From Streptomyces wedmorensis (GTDB lineage: Bacteria > Actinomycetota > Actinomycetes > Streptomycetales > Streptomycetaceae), in contig NZ_JNWK01000049.1 of the NCBI RefSeq assembly GCF_000716445.1, positions 1-64,000 on the forward strand: 64,000 nucleotides of DNA. Direction: 5' to 3'. Below, one piece after another: positions 34,201 through 41,267 of the stretch. The position numbers were made by a program, and so were the translations under genes. Numbering within the stretch: the stretch's first letter is position 1; every line of letters begins with the position of its first letter. The notes below the pieces were generated by a model, which did no database searches, was not told the origin of the DNA, and saw only the letters and a program-made list of their open reading frames with translations.

Positions 34201-35520
34201 ATGAACTCGAAGCGTGTTCCGTCTCGTGCCCTTGCCCTCGCCCTCGCCGCCCTCACCGCCACGGGGCTGTCGCTGACCGTCGACGCGGCGGCTTACGCCT
34301 CGCCGCAGAAGGCGACCACGAAGGCCTCGACGGGGAAGAAGGCGGCCACGCCCGTCGGTACGAGCACCACGTTCACCCCGACCGTCGCCGACCCGACCAC
34401 GGCCACCGCCGAGGAACTCATCGCCGGCGCCGAGGCGGCCGGGCTACCGGCCCCGACGACCGCCCCGGGCACGGGCTTCGTCAAGCAGACCGACGGCTCG
34501 GACACGGCGCGGACCTTCCTCGCGCAGGCCGCCGCCGACGACTCCACCGCCGGCGGGGAGATCACCCGGGACGAGATCCTCGCCCGCGCCCAGAGCTGGA
34601 TCGACCAGCAGGTCCCGTACAGCCAGACGGCCTACCACACCGACTCCAACGGCACGTACCGGCAGGACTGTTCCGGATTCGTCTCGATGGCCTGGCACCT
34701 GAGCGTCGGTTCGAACAACAACTGGGGCGCGACCACCTGGACGCTCCCCAACTACGCCACCCGCCTGGGCAGCCTCGACGACCTCCTCCCCGGCGACATG
34801 ATCGACAAGGAGGACCAGCACGTCGTCCTCTTCAAGGGGTGGACGGACAGCTCGCACACCACCGCGGTCATCATGGAAGAGGCCCGTCCCGGCACCAACG
34901 CCCGGCAGACCACGCTGTCCCGCTCCTACCTGACGGACAACGGCTTCCACCCCTACCGCTACGACAAGGTCATCGAGCGGCGCGTCAACACCACCCCCTC
35001 CCTGAACGGTGACGCGAACGCCGACATGGCGGTCCTGAGCACCGACGGCGACCTGGCGATACGGAACAACATCGGCGCCGGCGACGGCTTCGGCACCAGC
35101 CAGACCGTCAGCCAGGGGTGGGCCAACTTCCTCGGCAACCCCGGACAGGGCCGCCTCTACTTCGCCGACGTCAACGGCGACGGGCTGAAGGACCTCGTCG
35201 TCCACTCGACCGACGGCGACGTCGCCATCCGTCTCAACCTCGGTGCCGGGGACGGCTTCGGCACCAGCAAGGTCGTCAGCCAGGGCTGGGCCAACTTCCT
35301 CGGCGGCGCCGGCAAGGGCCGTCTGTACTTCGCCGACGCCAACGGCGACGGCAACGCCGACATGCTGGTGCATCCGCCTCAACCTGAGCGCGGGCGACGG
35401 CTTCGGCACCAGCAAGACCGTCAGCCAGGGCTGGGCCAACTTCCTCGGCGGCGCCGGCAAGGGCCGTCTGTACTTCGCCGACGCCAACGGCGACGGCAAC
35501 GCCGACATGCTGGTGCATGA
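34201..35520 (+). CDS. Secreted NlpC/P60-like hydrolase with FG-GAP repeats, frameshifted at the 3' end
   Basis: As it stands 439 residues. A signal peptide (about 1-33, cut after AAAYA) leads to a cysteine-peptidase-like domain (about 120-260) with candidate catalytic Cys157 (YRQDCSGFVSMAW) and His207 (DQHVVLFKGW), as in NlpC/P60 cell-wall amidases. From about 265 come FG-GAP-like units of 56 residues (NGDANADMAVL; FADVNGDGLKDLVVHSTDGDVAIRLNLG). After DMLVH (35371-35373) the third unit is read out of frame, because 23 bases present in sister repeats are missing, giving an Arg/Gln-rich tail and a stop at 35518. ATG 34201 has AGGAG. The paralogue that follows keeps five units. Either a recent deletion or an assembly collapse. 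Confidence 0.8.
   Translation: MNSKRVPSRALALALAALTATGLSLTVDAAAYASPQKATTKASTGKKAATPVGTSTTFTPTVADPTTATAEELIAGAEAAGLPAPTTAPGTGFVKQTDGSDTARTFLAQAAADDSTAGGEITRDEILARAQSWIDQQVPYSQTAYHTDSNGTYRQDCSGFVSMAWHLSVGSNNNWGATTWTLPNYATRLGSLDDLLPGDMIDKEDQHVVLFKGWTDSSHTTAVIMEEARPGTNARQTTLSRSYLTDNGFHPYRYDKVIERRVNTTPSLNGDANADMAVLSTDGDLAIRNNIGAGDGFGTSQTVSQGWANFLGNPGQGRLYFADVNGDGLKDLVVHSTDGDVAIRLNLGAGDGFGTSKVVSQGWANFLGGAGKGRLYFADANGDGNADMLVHPPQPERGRRLRHQQDRQPGLGQLPRRRRQGPSVLRRRQRRRQRRHAGA
34999..35518 (+). repeat. FG-GAP repeat block, copy A
   Basis: About three 56-codon units. The second and third share identical DNA over roughly 90 bases (for example 35278-35373 and 35423-35518, 145 bases apart instead of 168). 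Strongly similar at DNA level to 36811-37650 in the next gene. Confidence 0.85.
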
Positions 35521-35528
35521 TCCGGGCA

Positions 35529-35574
35529 CCCTCCGCCCCGGCGACGTCCCGCACGGCGTCGCCGGGGCGGAGGG
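35529..35574 (+). terminator. Terminator of the NlpC-like gene
   Basis: Perfect 18-base arms (35529-35546 and 35557-35574) around a 10-base loop, 9 bases after the stop. Its position shows the transcript is meant to end here even though the repeats are truncated. Confidence 0.85.
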
Positions 35575-35618
35575 CGACCGCACCTGTCCGTCATCCCACG
35601 ATCCGAAGGAACACAGCC

Positions 35619-37652
35619 ATGTCGTCACGGGGCATACGAACCGGCCTCCTCGCCGCCCTCACCACCCTCGGCGCCCTCGCCGTCACCGCGGCCCCCCAGG
35701 CCTCCGCGGCCGGCACCGCGGAGACCGCGTCCCGCGCCGTCACCTACCAGGGGCACACCTTCCACATCCCCTCCGACTGGGCCGTCGTCGACCTGACCGC
35801 CGATCCCACCGCCTGCGTACGCTTCGACCGCCACGTCCTCTACCTCGGGACCCCCGGCGCGAACCAGAAGTGCCCCAGCGGGATCACCGGCAAGACCGAC
35901 GCCCTGCTCGCCGAGCCCGTCCGCACGAGCGCGGACCGGCAGGGGGCCGAGCAGGCCCCCATGGACCGGGAGGTGCGCGTCGCGGCGGACACCCTCACCG
36001 TCACCGCGACCTACGCCACCGACCCCGCCACCGTGACCGGCATCCTCGCCGACGCGGGCCTGCCCACCCAGCCCCGCCCCGTGGCCATGACCGCGCAGGC
36101 GTCCGCCTCGGTCGCGACGCTGCCGGTGTCCGCCGTCAACTACACGGGCAAGGGCTTCGACGCCTGCACCGCGCCCAGCCCCACCCTCATGCAGGCGTGG
36201 AAGAACTCCTCCCCCTACGGTGCCGTCGGCATCTACGTGGGCGGCTCCGAGCGCGGCTGCGCCCAGCCGAACCTCACCCCCTCCTGGGTCGCCCAGCAGG
36301 CGAGCGCGGGCTGGAAGTTCATCCCGCTCTACGTCGGTGTCCAGGCCCCCGACCTCACCTCGCCCACCTCCCAGGGCACCGCGTCCGCGGAGGACGCCGT
36401 GAACGACATGGCGGCGCTCGGCTTCGGCAGGGGCAGCCTCGTCTACTACGACATGGAGCACTACGCCGAGGGCCACCGCTCCGACGTCCTGGCCTTCCTC
36501 GCCGCCTGGACCAAGCGACTGCACGAACTGGGCTACAAGTCCGGCGTCTACGCCAGCTCCCTCTCCGGCACGGCCGACCTGGCCCAGACGAGCAGTGGAT
36601 ACCCCCGGCCGGACGTGATCTTCAACGCCCGCTGGAACGGCGTCGCGAACACCGAGGACGAGGTCATCCCCGCCCACCTGTGGGCCGACCACCAGCGGGT
36701 CCACCAGTACGCCGGGAACGAGACGGAGACCTGGGGCGGCCAGACGCTGCAGATCGACCGCGACTACCTCGACGTCTCGGTCGGCTCCGGCCCCACCACG
36801 AGCAAGGCCTCCCTCAACGGTGACGCGAACGCCGACATGGCGGTCCTGAACACCGCCGGCGACCTGGCGATACGGAACAACATCGGCGCCGGCGACGGCT
36901 TCGACGGCGGCAGCGTCGTCAGCCAGGGCTGGGCCAACTTCCTCGGCAACCCCGGACAGGGCCGCCTCTACTTCGCCGACACCGACGGCGACCGGCTGAA
37001 GGACCTCGTCGTCCACTCCACCGACGGCGACATCGCCATCCGCCGCAACCTCGGCGCCGGCAAGGGCTTCGGCAGCAGCACCGTCGTCAGCCAGGGCTGG
37101 GCCAACTTCCTCGGCGGCGCCGGCAAAGGCCGTCTGTACTTCGCCGACGCCAACGACGACGGCGACGCCGACATGATCGTCCACTCGCCCGACGGCGACG
37201 TCGCCATCCGCCTCAACCACAACAACGGCGACTACTTCGACGGCGGCAGCGTCGTCAGCCAGGGCTGGGCCAACTTCCTCGGCAACGCCGGACAGGGCCG
37301 CCTCTCCTTCGCCGACGCCAACGGCGACGGCAACGCCGACATGATCGTCCACTCCACCGACGGCGACATCGCCATCCGCCCCAACCTCGGCGCGGGCGAC
37401 GGCTTCGGCACCAGCAAGACCGTCAGCCAGGGCTGGGCCAACTTCCTCGGCGGCACCGGCAAGGGCCGCCTCTACTTCGCCGACGCCACCGGCGACGGCA
37501 ACGCCGACATGCTCGTCCACTCCACCGACGGCGACATCGCCATCCGCCCCAACCTCGGCGCCGGCGACGGCTTCGGCACCAGCAAGACTGTCAGCCAGGG
37601 CTGGGCCAACTTCCTCGGCAACCCCGGCCAGGGCCGCCTCTCCTTCGACTGA
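35619..37652 (+). CDS. Secreted DUF1906 (Rv2525c-like) glycoside-hydrolase-like protein with FG-GAP repeats
   Basis: A 677-residue secreted protein: signal peptide 1-31, a beta-rich N-terminal region, then a DUF1906 domain (about 170-385; GKGFDACTAPSPTLMQAWKNS, AVGIYVGG, LVYYDMEHYAEG, SGVYASS) with the TIM-barrel plan of GH25-like lysozymes and Rv2525c. Five repeat units of about 56 residues (400-677) follow, with GDGNADMIVHSTDGDIAIR and VSQGWANFLG in each; D-x-N-G-D-G is a calcium-type loop. Five units suggest a five-bladed lectin-like propeller (inference). Catalytic activity is unproven for the domain. ATG 35619 has AAGGA. Paralogous in its repeats to the gene upstream. Confidence 0.85.
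   Translation: MSSRGIRTGLLAALTTLGALAVTAAPQASAAGTAETASRAVTYQGHTFHIPSDWAVVDLTADPTACVRFDRHVLYLGTPGANQKCPSGITGKTDALLAEPVRTSADRQGAEQAPMDREVRVAADTLTVTATYATDPATVTGILADAGLPTQPRPVAMTAQASASVATLPVSAVNYTGKGFDACTAPSPTLMQAWKNSSPYGAVGIYVGGSERGCAQPNLTPSWVAQQASAGWKFIPLYVGVQAPDLTSPTSQGTASAEDAVNDMAALGFGRGSLVYYDMEHYAEGHRSDVLAFLAAWTKRLHELGYKSGVYASSLSGTADLAQTSSGYPRPDVIFNARWNGVANTEDEVIPAHLWADHQRVHQYAGNETETWGGQTLQIDRDYLDVSVGSGPTTSKASLNGDANADMAVLNTAGDLAIRNNIGAGDGFDGGSVVSQGWANFLGNPGQGRLYFADTDGDRLKDLVVHSTDGDIAIRRNLGAGKGFGSSTVVSQGWANFLGGAGKGRLYFADANDDGDADMIVHSPDGDVAIRLNHNNGDYFDGGSVVSQGWANFLGNAGQGRLSFADANGDGNADMIVHSTDGDIAIRPNLGAGDGFGTSKTVSQGWANFLGGTGKGRLYFADATGDGNADMLVHSTDGDIAIRPNLGAGDGFGTSKTVSQGWANFLGNPGQGRLSFD
36811..37650 (+). 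repeat. FG-GAP repeat block, copy B (five units)
   Basis: Five 56-codon units, in frame. The first unit matches 34999-35210 of the upstream gene almost base for base, pointing to duplication or gene conversion between the two tandem genes. Confidence 0.85.
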
Positions 37653-37666
37653 GACACCCGAAACGA

Positions 37667-37706
37667 CGGAGCGCCCCGACCAGTCGAAACCGGTCGGGGC
37701 GCTCCG
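37667..37706 (+). terminator. Terminator of the DUF1906 gene
   Basis: Arms CGGAGCGCCCCGACC (37667-37681) and complement (37692-37706), 15 bp, 14 bases after the stop. Confidence 0.85.
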
Positions 37707-37742
37707 CGGCAGGTCAGAGGGTCTCCCCTCGCCTGCGCTCGG

Positions 37743-37815
37743 TAGGCCGTGTGGGACTCGAACCCACAACCAATGGATTAAAAGTCCACTGCTCTGCCAA
37801 TTGAGCTAACGGCCC
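37743..37815 (-). tRNA. tRNA-Lys (TTT)
   Basis: Cloverleaf with anticodon loop CTTTTAA; acceptor GGGCCGT pairs with ACGGCCT (one G:T); T-loop TTCGAGT. No encoded CCA. It sits between the FG-GAP genes, a typical integration spot, but I found no duplicated 3' end. Confidence 0.95.
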
Positions 37816-37975
37816 GTGGACAAGCACACCCGAGCAGCATAGCCCGAGAGATCCCCGGAACCGATCGGGTATCCGACACCGGCCGCGCCGTGCGTCGGCC
37901 CGGCCGCCCGCCGGGCCCCGGCCGTGGCGGCCGGGGCGACGGGGGCGTACGGGCAGCGGGCCGGACGGGTGGGCG

Positions 37976-40900
37976 TCAGAAGAGGCCCTTGTAGGTGTTC
38001 CAGCCGCCGGTGCCGATGAGCATGCGGGGGCCGTAGGAGCCGCCGCAGGTGCCGTCGTAACCGTAGAGCCGGCCGGCCGTGTCGCGGGCGGTGAGGTCGG
38101 CGCAGCCGTCGCCGGAGATGTCACCGGTGCCCACCACCGCGGTGTAGACGCCCCAGCCGGTGCCCGCCTTGACGCGGGGGCTGAAACCACCGGTCGCCGT
38201 GGCGTAGTAACGCCACAGGACGCCGGAGGCGTCGATGCCGAGCAGGTCGCCCCGTCCGTCGCGGTTGAGGTCGCCGGCCCCGATGACCTTCTTGTACAGC
38301 TTCCAGTTGGTGCCGGTCCGGACCCGGGGCTTCATCCGGTGGTCGGCCGTGCCGGCGTAGAAGTACATGTCGCCGGTCGTCGTCTGGCGGGCGATCAGGT
38401 CGGTGAAGCCGTCGCCGTTCGCGTCGCCGGGGGACGTCAGGATGTCGTACTGCCCCCAGCCCGAGCCGAGCAGCGTGTACGGCGAGGAGGCCGACACGAC
38501 CTTCCCGCAGCCGGGCCGGTACGCCCGCAGCTGGTCGCCGACCCGGGCGAGGACGTCCGCGCAGCCGTCGGCGTTCACGTCGCCGAACGGCACGAGGACG
38601 GAAGTGGCGGGGAACTTCGTGCCCGTCCCGGTCATGCGCGCGGACAGCCCGCCGTACGCGTCGCCGCGGTACATCGACACCAGGCCGGCCGTGTCCATCG
38701 CGAGCAGGTCGCCCTGGCCGTCGTTCCCGGCCATGTCACGCCAGGCCGGCTGGCCGCCGGAGACCGTGACCGTGCCGGTCAGGGACAGGTCGCTGCCCTG
38801 CCCGTCCGCCGTGTTCGCCTGCAGGTGCCAGGTGTACCGGGCGTTCGCGACGGGCTTCCCCGCCGCCGTCTTCCCGTCCCAGGTGACGTCGATACGGCTC
38901 CGGGTCTCGCCGCCCCCGTAGACGCGGACCGGGTTCCCGGACAGGTCGCGCAGCGTCAGCTGCCAGTACGACGAGGGCTTGGACAGCGCCCAGGACACCT
39001 TCCAGCCGTCCTGCGCCCGCATGGTCGCCGGCACGTTCGCCGAGGCGGCGGTGAGGTCGGAGGTGGGGACACCGGGCCACACGACGTGGACGAGGTTCTC
39101 GGCGTCCTTGTACGCGACGGCCCCGCCGAAGCGGTCCACGGTCCAGGACTCGCGGCGGGCGCCGCGCACGGGAGCGGAGTCGACGAGCCTGCGCACCGCC
39201 GGCTTGCCGTTGGTGACCTTGGTCAGGTCGGTGAGCCGGAGGTACTCGCCGGCGTCCCGGTCGACGACGTAGCCGTCGCCCAGCAGGGCGCCGCCGGCCG
39301 CTCCCGTGGTCAGCTGCAGCTTCGTGTTCGTCTTGAGGTCGACCACGCCCTGCTGGGCCGACCCGCATCCCCAGTACAGCCAGCGGCCGGCGGACGCCTG
39401 AAGCTCCGTCGGGACGCACGCCGCACCGGTCGTGACCTTGCCGAGGTCCTTGCCGGTGGCCAGGTCGGTCCGCGCCACCTCGCCCGCCGCGGCCGAACCC
39501 GCGTACAGGGTGTCCCCCCAGAGGGCCGCCGGCGCGGACGGCGTCTCGCGGACGACGCTCTGCGCGTCGAGGTCCACGACGAGCGTCCGGCTGCTGCCCT
39601 GGAAGACCGCGCGGCGGCCGAAGACGTCGGTGATCCGTCCGTTCGTCTCGCCGGTGTACACCCGGCTCACCTGACCGGCGGAGGTGCGGGCGGTGACCTC
39701 CAGCGCCCGGGAGGCGTCACGGGCCAAATAGACCGTACGGCCGTCCCCGCTGTCGAACAGCGGCGTGCTGCCGTCCAGTTCCCTCGTCTCCGCGCCCGCC
39801 CACACCGGCTGCGGATGACCGGTGTGCACCGGCCCGACCGGAAGCGGCGTCCGGCCGTAGAAGCCGCTGCCCTGAGGGGTGTTCAGCTCCAGGGTGGAGA
39901 GCCGGCCCGCGCCGAGGGCCAGCGACCTCACCTCGGCCGGCAGCGGCTCGAGACGGCGCAGCTTCTCCAGGACCGGCGCGCCGCCGTCCTTCGCCGGGAC
40001 GGCCTTGAAGAGGGACCAGTCGGAGGACGACGTGCCGCCGACGACGGCCGCGCCCCCGCCCGTGATCTGGGTGAGTTCGGCCTCGGCCTTCCCCAGCAGG
40101 GTCTGGCTCCGGCCGTCGGGGTGGAGGGCGACGAGCGGCCGGTTCAGGGCGGCGTCCGTGCCGGAGGCGTCGCCGACCGCGAGGATCCAGTCGCCGACCA
40201 GGCCGATGCGGTCGGTGCCCAGGCCCTCGGGGAGTACGCGGGTCTGCTCGGGCCCGGCGAGGGCGGAGCGCTGCCGCACGTGCACCGTGCGGTTCCTGTC
40301 CACCCAGGCGATCCGGTCGGGGCCGACGGCCACCGGCGCGACGAGCACGCTCCCGGTCGGGGTGGGGGCGTCCAGCACGGTCAGCTGCCCGGTGCTCAGG
40401 TCGACGACGCCCAGGTCGGTGTAGTCGTACGGCTGCGTGGCGCCCGTACGGCCGAAGCGGATCACGGCGACGGAGGCGTCACCGGCCGCGAGCCGCGCGT
40501 GGTGCAGGTCCGCGTCCGCGGGCCAGCCGGTCACCGGGACCGGGGCCGCCGCCGGGTCCCCGGCGCTTCGCAGGTAGTACCCGGTCGTCGTGGAGAGGTC
40601 CTCGGCCGACGCGTACTGCTGGAAGAGCAGCGTGTCCCCGAGCAGCCCCCGGTAGCCCGCGTCGCGCGGCATGTCGAGCGTCCGCTCGGTGCCGGTCGTC
40701 AGGTCGCGGAGGTAGTGGCTGCCGATGCCCCGCTGGACGTAGAGCCACCGCCCGCCCGTGCCGGACTCCGCGAACGGCAGGAACCCCTTGTCGTACCCCA
40801 GCGGAACGCTCTTCGCGGGGTCGGCGAAGTCCGTCCACTCCAGCTGCCCGCCGGCCCCCTCGGTCTCGTGCACGTAGCCCGTCGGCCCGACCGCCGTGAC

Positions 40901-41077
40901 GGTCTCCTGCCGTGGCACGTCCCGCCAGTTCGGCGCGACGTCCAGCTGGTCGATCCCCACGATCGGCGACGCCTGCGCCGTGATGACGGGCGACAGCACG
41001 ACACCCGACGCGAGCATCGTGGTGGCCAGGACGGCGATACGCGCGCGGGGACGCCGCGCGCGTGCGAAACGAGACAA
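37976..41077 (-). CDS. Very large secreted protein with beta-propeller, FlgD-like and FG-GAP repeats
   Basis: About 1033 residues. Signal peptide (SRFARARRPRARIAVLATTM... cut after ITAQA), a long beta-propeller-like region (about 30-690) with repeated RLDPL/TGELR-type strands, a FlgD-like Ig domain (about 720-790; RIDVTWDGKTAAGKPVANARY) and four FG-GAP/VCBS units (about 800-1033; GDVNADGCADVLAR, GDANGDGFTDLIAR, GDLNRDGRGDLLGI, GDISGDGCADLTAR). The role is probably adhesion or cell-surface binding; no catalytic domain seen. The frame is open to 41152, but GGGAGG nine bases before TTG 41077 makes the rare TTG start the better choice and gives a clean signal peptide. Confidence 0.8.
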   Translation of the reverse strand: MSRFARARRPRARIAVLATTMLASGVVLSPVITAQASPIVGIDQLDVAPNWRDVPRQETVTAVGPTGYVHETEGAGGQLEWTDFADPAKSVPLGYDKGFLPFAESGTGGRWLYVQRGIGSHYLRDLTTGTERTLDMPRDAGYRGLLGDTLLFQQYASAEDLSTTTGYYLRSAGDPAAAPVPVTGWPADADLHHARLAAGDASVAVIRFGRTGATQPYDYTDLGVVDLSTGQLTVLDAPTPTGSVLVAPVAVGPDRIAWVDRNRTVHVRQRSALAGPEQTRVLPEGLGTDRIGLVGDWILAVGDASGTDAALNRPLVALHPDGRSQTLLGKAEAELTQITGGGAAVVGGTSSSDWSLFKAVPAKDGGAPVLEKLRRLEPLPAEVRSLALGAGRLSTLELNTPQGSGFYGRTPLPVGPVHTGHPQPVWAGAETRELDGSTPLFDSGDGRTVYLARDASRALEVTARTSAGQVSRVYTGETNGRITDVFGRRAVFQGSSRTLVVDLDAQSVVRETPSAPAALWGDTLYAGSAAAGEVARTDLATGKDLGKVTTGAACVPTELQASAGRWLYWGCGSAQQGVVDLKTNTKLQLTTGAAGGALLGDGYVVDRDAGEYLRLTDLTKVTNGKPAVRRLVDSAPVRGARRESWTVDRFGGAVAYKDAENLVHVVWPGVPTSDLTAASANVPATMRAQDGWKVSWALSKPSSYWQLTLRDLSGNPVRVYGGGETRSRIDVTWDGKTAAGKPVANARYTWHLQANTADGQGSDLSLTGTVTVSGGQPAWRDMAGNDGQGDLLAMDTAGLVSMYRGDAYGGLSARMTGTGTKFPATSVLVPFGDVNADGCADVLARVGDQLRAYRPGCGKVVSASSPYTLLGSGWGQYDILTSPGDANGDGFTDLIARQTTTGDMYFYAGTADHRMKPRVRTGTNWKLYKKVIGAGDLNRDGRGDLLGIDASGVLWRYYATATGGFSPRVKAGTGWGVYTAVVGTGDISGDGCADLTARDTAGRLYGYDGTCGGSYGPRMLIGTGGWNTYKGLF

Positions 41078-41200
41078 AGAGAGGTCCCTCCCCGGGGCAA
41101 CCTGATGTTCCGAGATCGGGCGGAAGTCTCCGTCGGCCCCCCTGGCCGGCACTCCCCACCCGTCGACCGCTTGAGCGTATCCCGTCGCGCCCCCGTACGA

Positions 41201-41243
41201 CTCAGGGCCCGCCCCGGCACCGAAGTGCGGGGCGGGCCCTGAG
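41201..41243 (-). terminator. Terminator of the DEAD-box helicase gene
   Basis: Perfect 16-base arms (41201-41216, 41228-41243), 25 bases past the helicase stop. Confidence 0.85.
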
Positions 41244-41267
41244 GCTCGTTCAGCGGTTCACGGCAGG

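Noticed and set aside
34999..37650. CRISPR-like regular repeats
   Set aside because: Units are 168 bases, in frame and coding for FG-GAP repeats; no spacers or cas genes.
37743..41077. Integrated element at tRNA-Lys
   Set aside because: No integrase, no second copy of the tRNA 3' end and no mobility gene seen; the flanking genes may simply be variable.
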